Shown here in pieces: positions 16,965-24,021 of a stretch of 28,100 nucleotides of DNA (positions are counted from its first letter, which is position 1; each line of letters starts with the position of its first letter). The notes under the pieces were generated by a model. The model saw nothing but the letters and a program-made list of their open reading frames with translations. It was not told the DNA's origin and ran no database searches. The DNA is from a virus, in the IMG/VR virus record IMGVR_UViG_3300032278_000091, positions 1 to 28,100 of that record. The stretch is one strand, 5' to 3'. The position numbers were made by a program, and so were the translations under genes.

Positions 16965-17816
16965 ATGAATGTCATAGGGGTCGGACAAGCTGGCTGCGCA
17001 ATTGCAGAAAAGTTTAAACAATATCCACAGTACAAAGTTTTTAAAATCGACACCGGTCTTAAGGGTAAGAACTGCTTTAACATGCCAAAGCAAAATCATC
17101 CGGAAAAGTACGAAGCAAAATGTCCCGTTGTCAAGGTGCGCACGTTCCTAAAGGGCGTACGCAAAAAAGTTTTATTTATCACAAGTTGCGGAAAAATTTC
17201 CGGGGCAAATTTGCGAGTTTTAGAGCACCTTAAAGCAAACCGGTGCAAGATTACAGTACTATACATAAAGCCGGAATTAGAGCTATTGAGCGAGCTACAA
17301 GCGCTCCAAGAGAGCGTCTCATGTGGCGTTCTTCAAGAATACGCACGTTCGGGCGTTTTTGAACGAATGTATATAATCTCAAACTCTTCAATGTCCAAAG
17401 TTATTGGTAACGTCCCGGTGCGAGAATATTATGAGAAAATTAATCAAGCAATCGCTTACACTTTTCACATGGTAAGTGTGTTTAAGAATACAAATTCAAT
17501 TATGGACACCTTTTCTGCGCAGATTCCTTCAACTCGCTTGTCGACACTTGGTATTGCCGACGCTGGCACCGGCGAAGAAAAAATGTTTTTTTCTCTTGAC
17601 AAAGCAAGAGATAAGAGGTATTATTATGCTGTACCTGAAGAGGTTTTGAATGAGGATGGCACGCTGTTGAACGAAATTAAAAATCAAGTAAAACAAAAAA
17701 TCATACCAGATGAGGCGAAAGCGATGTACGGCATTTACACCACTCAGTATAGCGGGTCTTTTGTTTTTTGTGAGGCTCATGCATCGATGGTGCAAAAAAA
17801 TGAAAAAATAATTTAA
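16965..17816 (+). CDS. Divergent tubulin/FtsZ-like protein
   Basis: This 283-residue protein starts with a nucleotide-binding loop, 'IGVGQAGCAIAEKF' (4-17), of the T1 type seen in FtsZ/TubZ. 'VFKIDTG' follows, as in FtsZ, where the next strand ends in INTD. Residues 69-82 (VLFITSCGKISGAN) occupy the place of the GGGTGTG tubulin signature loop but keep only part of it. 'NSIMDTF' (177-183) may be the catalytic T7 loop with Asp181. 'STLGIADAGTGEEKMFFSLDKA' (193-214) resembles the FtsZ G-x-A-x-G...A region. The C-terminus 'YGIYTTQYSGSFVFCEA' fits the tubulin C-terminal domain. Phage tubulins (PhuZ, TubZ) form filaments that position DNA. A polymer-forming role here is inference. It lies between the polymerase and gp32. 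Confidence 0.6.
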   Translation: MNVIGVGQAGCAIAEKFKQYPQYKVFKIDTGLKGKNCFNMPKQNHPEKYEAKCPVVKVRTFLKGVRKKVLFITSCGKISGANLRVLEHLKANRCKITVLYIKPELELLSELQALQESVSCGVLQEYARSGVFERMYIISNSSMSKVIGNVPVREYYEKINQAIAYTFHMVSVFKNTNSIMDTFSAQIPSTRLSTLGIADAGTGEEKMFFSLDKARDKRYYYAVPEEVLNEDGTLLNEIKNQVKQKIIPDEAKAMYGIYTTQYSGSFVFCEAHASMVQKNEKII

Positions 17817-17822
17817 AAAAGC

Positions 17823-17852
17823 TTGACAAGCTTGATAAAATTATGTTAAGAT
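17823..17852 (+). promoter_or_regulatory. Promoter of the gp32-like gene
   Basis: A perfect TTGACA (17823-17828) is followed after 18 bases by TAAGAT (17847-17852). The gap between the preceding stop and the ATG at 17911 is 94 bases, the longest in this module. The same 5' pattern occurs before hsp20 at 23341, with 16 of the first 20 bases identical. Confidence 0.75.
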
Positions 17853-17865
17853 ATAAACAGCAAAG

Positions 17866-17887
17866 TGGGATATTGGCCATTTTGACT
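17866..17887 (+). promoter_or_regulatory. Conserved leader element shared with hsp20
   Basis: The leader has the arrangement TGGGAT, two or three bases, TGGCC, two or three bases, TT(G/A)ACT, followed by AAGGAGAAAA. The hsp20 leader has the same blocks in the same order at 23393-23414. The two downstream genes are unrelated, so this shared transcribed leader is likely regulatory: an operator, RNA structure or protein-binding site. T4 gp32 represses its own translation through its leader, which makes an RNA role plausible. Confidence 0.5.
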
Positions 17888-17910
17888 ATAACAAGGAGAA
17901 AAATATTATC

Positions 17911-18690
17911 ATGACTTTAAATATTGAAAAAATTAAAGATCGACTAGGAAAACTTAAGAATAACGGCAAGGAAGGTAACAAGTTGTTTTGGCGACCAACA
18001 ATCGCTTCTGAAACTACACTGCGCATTGTGCCAACATCGTGCGGCGACCCATTTCGGGACTTTTACTTCCACTATAACGTTGGCAAAGACAATTCAGGCT
18101 TCCTCTGTCCAAAGAAGAATTTTGGCGATGACTGTCCAGTTTGTGAACTAGCGACAAAGCTTTTTCGCGAAGGTGATGAAGGCAGCATTCGGGAAGCAAA
18201 AACTCTCTTCACTCGTCAGCGTTTTTTCGCGCCTGTCCTGGTGCGCGGAGAAGAAGACGAAGGCGTCCGAGTTTGGGGTTTTGGCAAGACTGCATATGAA
18301 ACCCTCCTTAGACTTGTACTAAACCCTGAATATGGTGACATCACAGATGTTGAAGATGGTACGGATCTGGTTATTGCATATGATAAACCAGCTGGCGCTT
18401 CGTTCCCCCAAACGAAGATTACACCACGCCGCCGAAATTCGCCCTTGTGCGAAGATGTGGATCCTAAGCGCTGTGCTGAGTTGCTTGAGAACATTCCTGA
18501 CTTTGATGGACTGTTCGAGCGCAAATCAGCAGAGGATGTCGCTGCAATGTTAGATCAATATTTGCTGGAAGACGAACCGGAAGAGAACTCTTCTCAAGTT
18601 GAAAAATATTCTGCAAAAGAAAATTCGGAAACTAAAAGTTCGGAAACTAAAAGTGTTGATAAGGCATTCGAAGAATTGATGGGCGCCTAA
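17911..18690 (+). CDS. gp32-like single-stranded DNA-binding protein
   Basis: This 259-residue protein has the zinc-binding pattern of T4 gp32: His54, Cys66, Cys75 and Cys78 in 'HYNVG...GFLCPKKNFGDDCPVC'. Next comes an OB-fold-like part rich in aromatic and basic residues ('VRVWGFGKTAYETLLRLV'). The C-terminal tail is acidic and Ser-rich and ends in 'KAFEELMGA', as expected for the partner-binding tail of gp32. It coats ssDNA and recruits polymerase, UvsX and helicase. It has its own promoter and an AAGGAG ribosome site, and a strong hairpin after its stop. The tail contains a tandem duplication (18624-18653). It is slightly shorter than T4 gp32 (301 residues). Confidence 0.9.
   Translation: MTLNIEKIKDRLGKLKNNGKEGNKLFWRPTIASETTLRIVPTSCGDPFRDFYFHYNVGKDNSGFLCPKKNFGDDCPVCELATKLFREGDEGSIREAKTLFTRQRFFAPVLVRGEEDEGVRVWGFGKTAYETLLRLVLNPEYGDITDVEDGTDLVIAYDKPAGASFPQTKITPRRRNSPLCEDVDPKRCAELLENIPDFDGLFERKSAEDVAAMLDQYLLEDEPEENSSQVEKYSAKENSETKSSETKSVDKAFEELMGA
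18624..18653 (+). repeat. Two tandem 15-bp copies in the gp32 tail
   Basis: TTCGGAAACTAAAAG occurs twice head to tail (18624-18638 and 18639-18653), encoding a duplicated SETK-type pentapeptide (S-E-T-K-S) in the flexible linker before the acidic tip. The perfect identity suggests a recent slippage duplication. Confidence 0.9.
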
Positions 18691-18696
18691 CTTTTT

Positions 18697-18730
18697 GGGC
18701 GTGCGGTGTTTGCCGCACGCCCATTCTTTC
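18697..18730 (+). terminator. Hairpin after gp32-like gene
   Basis: GGGCGTGCGG (18697-18706) and CCGCACGCCC (18713-18722) form a perfect 10-bp GC-rich stem with a 6-base loop. ATTCTTTC follows, a weak U-tract. It lies 6 bases after the gp32 stop and 24 before the UvsX start. It probably attenuates or terminates gp32 transcription, or protects the abundant gp32 mRNA end, while allowing some read-through to UvsX. Confidence 0.75.
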
Positions 18731-18746
18731 ATAACAGGATAAAAAA

Positions 18747-19856
18747 ATGGCAAGAACTAGTAAACAGAAGACAGGAAAACTGTCTATCGCTGACATGCGC
18801 AGTATTATCAATAAGAAGGCTGGCATGAATGTTGCGCACAATTTAAATGAAGACAGCCCAACCGTTGTTAAGGATTGGATTCCAACCGGTTCTCGATGGC
18901 TTGACTCAATTGTGTGCCGCGGCAAACTCGCGGGCATCCCGATAGGGAAAATCACAGAAATTGCTGGACTGGAATCAACGGGCAAATCATACATGGCTGC
19001 GCAGGTTGCAGCAAGCGCTCAAAAAATGGGCATCGACGTTATCTACTTTGATTCAGAGTCCGCTATTGACCCGGGCTTTCTAGAAAAGGCGGGTTGTGAC
19101 GTTGATAAGGTACTATACGTTCAAGCACAATCGGTTGAGTTTGTGCTAGAGACCATTGAAGATTTGTTGTCAGCGAATGATAACAAAATGCTTTTCATTT
19201 GGGATTCTCTCGCTTTAACTCCCGCCGTTTCGGACGTTGAAGGGGACTTTAACCCTCTGTCTTCAATGGCAGTTAAAGCAAGAATCTTAGCAAAGGGTAT
19301 GTCTAAACTAACTGTGCCGATTGCAAATAGCCAATCAACGTTTTTGGTTTTGAATCAGCTTAAAACAAACATTACAAGATCCCCGTCCGAAACACTAACA
19401 ACGCCATATATGACCCCGGGCGGCAAGGCAATGATTTATGCTTATTCTTTGCGAATTTGGCTAACCGGCCGGAAAGCAAAAAGCTCATTCGTGTTGGATG
19501 ATAAAGGCTTTAGAATTGGTTCAGAAGTTAAAGTAAAGCTTGAAAAGAGCCGCTTTGGCACCCAAGGCCGCCAATGCAATTTTAAGATTCTCTGGGGAGG
19601 TGAAGTCGGTGTACAAGACGAAGAAAGTTGGCTGGATGCGATTAAAGGCTCGCAATCTCTATCTAACAGTGGCGCATGGTTTGCGCTTGATTATGGCGAT
19701 GGCACGTCCGACAAGTTTCAAACAGCGGGTTGGAAAAAGAAACTTGAAGAACCTAAATTTAGAAAACGAGTTTTAGACGTCATGGACGAAGAGGTCATCA
19801 TGAAGTTCGATAAACGAATTGGCAACGCCGAAGAGTTTTACGAGGAAGAAGAATGA
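18747..19856 (+). CDS. uvsX: UvsX/RecA-like recombinase
   Basis: This 369-residue protein (T4 UvsX has 391) has a RecA core. The Walker A motif is 'GLESTGKS' (74-81). The strand/Glu region 'IYFDSESAIDP' follows, and the Walker B-like 'MLFIWDSLA' lies near residue 150. The DNA-binding loop region is followed by 'FLVLNQLKTNI' and 'MTPGGKAMIYAYSLRIWLT', typical of RecA/UvsX. The C-terminus is acidic (EEFYEEEE), as in UvsX. It forms filaments on ssDNA with gp32 to drive strand exchange, recombination-dependent replication and repair. The next gene starts inside its stop codon (ATGA), so the two are translationally coupled. Confidence 0.92.
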   Translation: MARTSKQKTGKLSIADMRSIINKKAGMNVAHNLNEDSPTVVKDWIPTGSRWLDSIVCRGKLAGIPIGKITEIAGLESTGKSYMAAQVAASAQKMGIDVIYFDSESAIDPGFLEKAGCDVDKVLYVQAQSVEFVLETIEDLLSANDNKMLFIWDSLALTPAVSDVEGDFNPLSSMAVKARILAKGMSKLTVPIANSQSTFLVLNQLKTNITRSPSETLTTPYMTPGGKAMIYAYSLRIWLTGRKAKSSFVLDDKGFRIGSEVKVKLEKSRFGTQGRQCNFKILWGGEVGVQDEESWLDAIKGSQSLSNSGAWFALDYGDGTSDKFQTAGWKKKLEEPKFRKRVLDVMDEEVIMKFDKRIGNAEEFYEEEE

Positions 19857-20890
19857 ACAACGTTAACGTCATTAATATTAAAAGGAAATATAGAAAAACA
19901 ATGAAGCAAAAATATCTCAAAAATAAAAGTACAAGTCTGCCACCCGAAGTCAAAGTGTTGGGAATGGCTGATTTTTTAAAGCTGCCGCCTATCTATTGCC
20001 AAAGAAACACACTGGGTCGACTAAACCGGCAAAGTAAGGTGTTTGCGCAATCGCAAAATTTGCGGTCATTGCAGAACGTTCACGTTGTGCGATATATGAA
20101 AGACACTGCGCAACACAAAAAAGGTGTCGAGGTAATTGCGGACGGCAACACTCGACAGGAATATTGGCTAGCCGAAACAGCGTTAGGGAAGCCGATCCCG
20201 CCATGGGTTTTGGCAGTATACTATGAAGTTTGGTCGGATGCAGAGGCGCTAGCACTTTATAATACTTTTGATAACCCCGGCGCCGTAATGAACTCTGCAG
20301 ATAGAATTTATAGTGCATATAGAGCAGTCGGTGTTGCAGACAAGTTTAAATCCCATAAGATTCGTACGGGAACTGGCATCTCTAAATCGCTTCAATATGC
20401 AGCGCTGGGGCGCCCAAGTTACCCAAACTATAGTTCAAGAATTTCTGACTACACAAATATCATTGAAGATTATCAAGAAGAGCTTTTAGTGTTTGATGGG
20501 CTTCTTGCGCACCGCAAGGGCAAGCTCTCTAATCCACACGTTATTTGTAGCGCGCTGATGCTGCTTAAAAAGTACAAATCTAATCAGAAAAAGTACTCTA
20601 GACTGTTAGACGGCCTTAGAAAGTTGCAGCTGGAAGAGACAAGCGCCGGTTCTAAAGCCGAGGGCTATGATGGAATGACTTATTTAATGCTCAATCTGGC
20701 TAGCGCAGGCCAGCCAGACACTCTTTTTCCGCGCGGCCTTTCAACCACGCACCATGCTGATTGGGGCTTTCCAGCGCACCAGAATGCTATTTTGCTTTGT
20801 TTTGACCGGTGGCTTAATAACAGGACCATCTGTCGCAACCGTCTTCCAAAAAAACCGGTTTATGATTCTAAAAAGGGTTTTTGGGGCTAA
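19853..20890 (+). CDS. ParB/DGQHR-fold-like protein coupled to UvsX
   Basis: This 345-residue protein starts at the ATGA overlapping the UvsX stop. After a basic N-terminus it has 'LPPIYCQRNTLGR' (44-56), then 'NVHVVRYMKD' and 'VEVIADGNTRQEYWL' (92-106). The latter is the D-G-x-x-R segment of ParB/Srx-type nuclease or NTPase folds, here D97-G98-N-T-R101. 'LAVYYEVWSDAEALALYNTF' follows, which in ParB-like proteins completes the domain. The C-terminal half is helical and ends basic. Known ParB-fold phage proteins act in DNA binding, nicking or modification. Coupling to UvsX suggests a partner in recombination or DNA marking. Function is inferred; only the fold resemblance is visible. Confidence 0.5.
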   Translation: MNNVNVINIKRKYRKTMKQKYLKNKSTSLPPEVKVLGMADFLKLPPIYCQRNTLGRLNRQSKVFAQSQNLRSLQNVHVVRYMKDTAQHKKGVEVIADGNTRQEYWLAETALGKPIPPWVLAVYYEVWSDAEALALYNTFDNPGAVMNSADRIYSAYRAVGVADKFKSHKIRTGTGISKSLQYAALGRPSYPNYSSRISDYTNIIEDYQEELLVFDGLLAHRKGKLSNPHVICSALMLLKKYKSNQKKYSRLLDGLRKLQLEETSAGSKAEGYDGMTYLMLNLASAGQPDTLFPRGLSTTHHADWGFPAHQNAILLCFDRWLNNRTICRNRLPKKPVYDSKKGFWG

Positions 20891-20937
20891 TCTTGGCACC
20901 TTTATTGCAATAATATAGGACCAAAGGAGTTTTTACT

Positions 20938-21438
20938 ATGACTATTTGTATTTTATTTATTCTATCCAGCGGTTTTGGCTACGTAACGCCAAATTGCTAT
21001 TCTGACGGCGTATACGTAATGCCACTCGATGTTGTATATGTTTCACACATTCCAACATACTATGAAGGGGAATTGTTTTATTTCGCTCCGGAGGTCTATG
21101 TTAATTATTATCGACCATACTATCGTACGGTTTATTCTAATTACCGATATGTGCGTCGTCCAAATACGTACCGTCGTATTCCGAATTATCGATATCGACA
21201 CCACGCGAAGGCGCCTAGGTACCACCACTTTCGCGACCGACGCCATCCTCGGTCTGGCAATCGAGCACACAAGCACAGGTCAAATCGACACAAGCACAAG
21301 ATTAAGCCGACACGGCACCATAAGCGCCCCAAGGCAAAAAGGCCGACACGACGTCATAAGCGCCCCAAGATGAATTCTCGTCGCCCACAAAATAACAACA
21401 AGCAGCGCTCTCGTCGATCACCGCGACGTCGCAGGTAG
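20938..21438 (+). CDS. Exported, Tyr-rich then extremely Arg/His/Lys-rich protein
   Basis: This 166-residue protein has a clear AAAGGAG. It opens with a short hydrophobic signal-like stretch (ICILFILSSGFGYV). A Tyr-rich, fairly neutral part follows (about 20-75) and then a tail of about 90 residues made mostly of Arg, His, Lys and Pro with almost no acidic residues. It is protamine-like in composition. A 27-base imperfect repeat (21307-21369) builds part of the tail. If exported, the tail could bind LPS, peptidoglycan or nucleic acid in the envelope; if not, it could condense DNA or RNA. I recognise no family. Similar Tyr/Arg-rich secreted proteins occur in bacteria of the old delta-proteobacteria group, so host origin is possible. 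Confidence 0.6.
   Translation: MTICILFILSSGFGYVTPNCYSDGVYVMPLDVVYVSHIPTYYEGELFYFAPEVYVNYYRPYYRTVYSNYRYVRRPNTYRRIPNYRYRHHAKAPRYHHFRDRRHPRSGNRAHKHRSNRHKHKIKPTRHHKRPKAKRPTRRHKRPKMNSRRPQNNNKQRSRRSPRRRR
21307..21369 (+). repeat. Two 27-base imperfect direct repeats, period 36
   Basis: Copy one is 21307-21333 and copy two 21343-21369. Both begin CCGACACG and end CATAAGCGCCCCAAG, differing at three central bases. They encode the repeated (T)R-x-HKRPK units of the basic tail. Confidence 0.8.
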
Positions 21439-21447
21439 CCATTTAAA

Positions 21448-22389
21448 GTGCGCAAAACCCTAACCGTAACTGCAATTCTATTACTCTCGACGGTGTGCTA
21501 CGCGCGTACGAACGTTGAGTCGCGTACGCACATCGAACAGGGGGTATATAAGAAAACAGCCAATTTATGGAAGTGCATTTATAAAGCCTCAGTTGATCGC
21601 GGAGAAGCACCACCCGGCGTGAGTTATATTGGCCCATTGCCTGGAAACGGCGTTATAGACCACCAGCATAAGAACGGCTCAAGAAATAACATCATATTTG
21701 CCCCTTTAACGACGAGATTTAATGAGCCAATTGATTTGATTTTTTGGTATCATGGCCTAGGCGGCTTCGGTACCCGTGACTTCAAGCGTCGGCTATTATA
21801 TAATGCGAAAATCTTATCAGATGAGGGGAGAAATTTTATTTTAATTGTACCGGAAATGCCATGGTCGCAAAATACAAAAACCCCCCGCAGCCGTCAAGGT
21901 CGCGTTTTCCGAAAGCAGTCTTACGTTGTTAATTTTGTCTTGTCAGCCCTTCGAGTCATTGGTAGCTATCATGAGCCATCATATCTGCTTAGAACAAAAT
22001 GCACCTTATATAATGTGTGCGCACCGGCTGTGAACGACATTATATTAATAGGCCATAGCGCTGGCGGGTCGACTCTAAGCGCGCTATCTCGCTTTAAAGG
22101 AATGGACTGGTTGCGCCCGGCGCGAATCGTCTTTTCCGATGCGAGTTATGGTCGTTGGCTAGACAATACGTGGTCGCACTACAAGCGCCGTAATGGCACC
22201 TTGTTCGTCGTGTTAGCGCGCAAGTGGGATAAACCATACAAACAGCTGAAAAGGTTCTTAAAGAGCCGCTCAGTAGCGAAAAATAAATTTATAACCCTAA
22301 TAACTAACCGCTCTTTGCGCCATGGGGACATTGGAGACATGTCACTCTTGTACGCATATAGCTTAAAGAACCCTCATGAACAAAAATAA
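21448..22389 (+). CDS. Exported alpha/beta-hydrolase (esterase/depolymerase-like)
   Basis: This 313-residue protein starts with GTG, 9 bases after the previous stop. The N-terminus is a signal peptide (RKTLTVTAILLLSTVCYA, cleavage near residue 19). The oxyanion region 'WYHGLGGFG' (100-108) and the nucleophile elbow 'GHSAGG' (Ser204) are typical of alpha/beta hydrolases. Asp231 ('FSDASYG') and His292 ('LRHGDIGD') are suitable triad partners. The substrate is unknown; ester bonds in envelope lipids, acylated peptidoglycan or polysaccharide are candidates. With the preceding exported protein it forms a cassette inserted between replication genes. It overlaps the next gene by 14 bases. An esterase role in lysis or surface remodelling is inference. 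Confidence 0.75.
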   Translation: MRKTLTVTAILLLSTVCYARTNVESRTHIEQGVYKKTANLWKCIYKASVDRGEAPPGVSYIGPLPGNGVIDHQHKNGSRNNIIFAPLTTRFNEPIDLIFWYHGLGGFGTRDFKRRLLYNAKILSDEGRNFILIVPEMPWSQNTKTPRSRQGRVFRKQSYVVNFVLSALRVIGSYHEPSYLLRTKCTLYNVCAPAVNDIILIGHSAGGSTLSALSRFKGMDWLRPARIVFSDASYGRWLDNTWSHYKRRNGTLFVVLARKWDKPYKQLKRFLKSRSVAKNKFITLITNRSLRHGDIGDMSLLYAYSLKNPHEQK

Positions 22390-23344
22390 AAGACTTTTAA
22401 TTATCGATGCGCTAAATATGTATTTTAGAGCATATATTGTAAACCCCAGCTTATCGTTCAATGGCGATCCAATCGGTGGCTTGATGGGCTTTTTAAAGAT
22501 CCTGCAAAAACTCATTCGTGAAACGAAACCAGATGGAATTGTTATATGCTGGGATGGCGCCGGAGGATCTAAAAAAAGAAAATCGATCAACAAGAATTAT
22601 AAAGCTGGCCGTAAACCAATTCGCTTGAACCGCTCAATTCGTAATTTAAGCGAGCAAGAGGAGTTAAAGAATAAGGTTTGGCAACAGACAAGGCTGGTAG
22701 AGATGCTGAATGAGCTACCAATCATTCAACTTATGCTGGCCAGCGTCGAAGCAGATGATATCATCTCATGTGTTGCTAATCACAAGCTTTATGATTCTTG
22801 GCAAAAGGTGATTGTCTCTAGTGATAAGGACTTTTTTCAATTATGCGACGATACAACAGTGGTATTCCGACCAACTCAAAATGAAGTCTTGAACAAGCAC
22901 GCGATAGTGGAAAAGTTCGGAATTCACCCAACCAATTTCGCACTAGCCCGTGCGATAGTCGGAGACAAAAGCGACAATTTAGATGGCGTCCCGGGCGTGG
23001 GCATGCCAACAGTTGCAAAGAGGCTCCCCTTTCTAAAAGAAGAAAAAACTTTTACAATCGACGATGTTGTTGAATATTGCAAACAAGTCGAAAAGCCAGT
23101 TAATGCGTATTCAAATATTGTTGCCAACGTTGATGTTATCCACGAAAATTATAAATTAATGCAGCTCTATGTACCGTCAATTAGCGTACAGGGTCGACGT
23201 TTTATTAATGAGACCTTAAAGGATTTTAAACCTGAGTTTAATAAGACCGGCATACAAGCTATGATGATTGAAGATGGATTCGCAGTTTATAACTGGATGG
23301 AGATGTTTTCAATTTTTCGATCTTTTTGTTATAAAAGTACTTGA
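22376..23344 (+). CDS. FEN-1-like 5'-3' exonuclease (RNase H-type)
   Basis: This 322-residue protein has the metal-binding sites of 5' nucleases: Asp11 in 'LLIIDALN', 'CWDGAGG' (58-64), 'VEADDI' (124-129), 'SSDKDFF' (148-154) and 'GDKSDNLDGVPGVG' (196-209). The last is the helix-hairpin-helix DNA-binding motif. It is the stand-alone counterpart of the Pol I N-terminal domain and of T4 RNase H, removing RNA primers and flaps. The separate gene complements the exonuclease-free polymerase at 15759. Its start overlaps the hydrolase gene, and its last codons run into the hsp20 promoter (the stop lies within TTGACA). Confidence 0.9.
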   Translation: MNKNKRLLIIDALNMYFRAYIVNPSLSFNGDPIGGLMGFLKILQKLIRETKPDGIVICWDGAGGSKKRKSINKNYKAGRKPIRLNRSIRNLSEQEELKNKVWQQTRLVEMLNELPIIQLMLASVEADDIISCVANHKLYDSWQKVIVSSDKDFFQLCDDTTVVFRPTQNEVLNKHAIVEKFGIHPTNFALARAIVGDKSDNLDGVPGVGMPTVAKRLPFLKEEKTFTIDDVVEYCKQVEKPVNAYSNIVANVDVIHENYKLMQLYVPSISVQGRRFINETLKDFKPEFNKTGIQAMMIEDGFAVYNWMEMFSIFRSFCYKST

Positions 23345-23370
23345 CAAACGTGAGAAAACTGTTATATTAT
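23341..23370 (+). promoter_or_regulatory. Promoter of hsp20
   Basis: TTGACA (23341-23346) is followed by an AT-rich stretch offering TATATT at 16 bases (23363-23368) or TATTAT at 18 bases (23365-23370). The TTGACA overlaps the stop codon of the 5' nuclease gene. The first 20 bases match the gp32 promoter at 16 positions. Confidence 0.7.
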
Positions 23371-23392
23371 ATTATAGGCAGAGCATTGCCAT

Positions 23393-23414
23393 TGGGATGC
23401 TTGGCCCTTTAACT
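23393..23414 (+). promoter_or_regulatory. Conserved leader element shared with gp32-like gene
   Basis: It carries the blocks TGGGAT, TGGCC and TTAACT in the same order and nearly the same spacing as 17866-17887, followed by AAAAGGAGAAAA. A small GGCA/TGCC hairpin (23377-23390) lies just upstream and is not present in the gp32 leader. Confidence 0.5.
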
Positions 23415-23437
23415 TGCTTATAAAAGGAGAAAACACT

Positions 23438-23875
23438 ATGACTAGAGCAATTACACTACATCGACCCGGACTTTTGGGAGGACGCGTCTTTGACAACGTA
23501 TTCGACAATTTTTTTAATGATTCCTTCCCAAATCTATTGCGACAGACAACGCAGGGATATCCCGTAACAGACATTTTCCGGAATGAAAATGGAGATACGG
23601 TGATGCAACTCGCCTTGGCTGGCTTTACAAGAGACAATCTCTCAATTGAGGTTAAACCAGAAAAGCGAAGCCTTACTGTCCGAGCTAGCACAGGAGCAGA
23701 AACCGACGATGAATTGGATCGTCGCATTGCGCGCCGGAGCTTCGAGAAGACTTATGTAAACTACGATGATAACTTGGATCTTTCAAGTATTTCTGCGAGT
23801 TTCGAAAATGGACTTCTCACGGTCGTGGTACCAACTCGGCCAGAAGTTAAGCCCATTGCTGTCGAAATCAAATAG
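23438..23875 (+). CDS. hsp20: Small heat shock protein (Hsp20/alpha-crystallin)
   Basis: This 145-residue protein starts at the ATG at 23438, eight bases after AGGAG; an in-frame TTG at 23414 is not needed. The alpha-crystallin domain contains 'YPVTDIFRNENGDTVMQLAL', then A-G-F, then 'RRIARRSFEKTYV'. It has the hallmark 'ASFENGLLTVVVP' (A-x3-N-G-x-L) and a C-terminal I-A-V anchoring motif. Hsp20 proteins hold unfolding proteins in a soluble state; they are common in T4-like cyanophages, where they probably assist folding of virion or scaffold proteins. It has its own promoter and a likely terminator. Confidence 0.92.
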   Translation: MTRAITLHRPGLLGGRVFDNVFDNFFNDSFPNLLRQTTQGYPVTDIFRNENGDTVMQLALAGFTRDNLSIEVKPEKRSLTVRASTGAETDDELDRRIARRSFEKTYVNYDDNLDLSSISASFENGLLTVVVPTRPEVKPIAVEIK

Positions 23876-23937
23876 GCCCCTTGCCAATAAAATGTCCCTT
23901 ATAGCGTCGTCAAGGTGCAGCTTGACATATAAGGTGG

Positions 23938-23951
23938 GCTGCTTAAGCAGC
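23938..23951 (+). repeat. 14-bp perfect palindrome
   Basis: GCTGCTTAAGCAGC is a perfect inverted repeat between the hsp20 stop and the terminator-like hairpin. It could bind a dimeric regulator of the following small gene, or be a chance symmetrical site. Confidence 0.5.
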
Positions 23952-23952
23952 G

Positions 23953-23986
23953 GGCAAGTTGGCTGGGACTTGCCATTCTTATTCTC
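23953..23986 (+). terminator. Terminator after hsp20
   Basis: GGCAAGT (23953-23959) and ACTTGCC (23968-23974) make a perfect 7-bp stem with an 8-base loop, followed by the T-rich ATTCTTATTCTC. It lies about 80 bases after the hsp20 stop. Confidence 0.6.
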
Positions 23987-24009
23987 TACACTCTTCGCCG
24001 CCTTTGTGC

Positions 24010-24015
24010 TATAAT
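24010..24015 (+). promoter_or_regulatory. -10 box giving a probable leaderless mRNA
   Basis: A perfect TATAAT ends six bases before the ATG at 24022, so transcription would begin at or next to the start codon. The -35 region is weak (TCTACA at 23985-23990, 19-base spacer). No ribosome-binding site precedes the ATG. Confidence 0.45.
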
Positions 24016-24021
24016 CAGCGC

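Noticed and set aside
20893-20916. TTGGCA plus TAATAT before the basic exported protein
   Set aside because: The spacer is only 12 bases, too short for a sigma-70 promoter.
23414-23437. TTG start for hsp20 adding eight residues
   Set aside because: A proper AAGGAG lies between it and the ATG at 23438, so the extension would translate the ribosome site.
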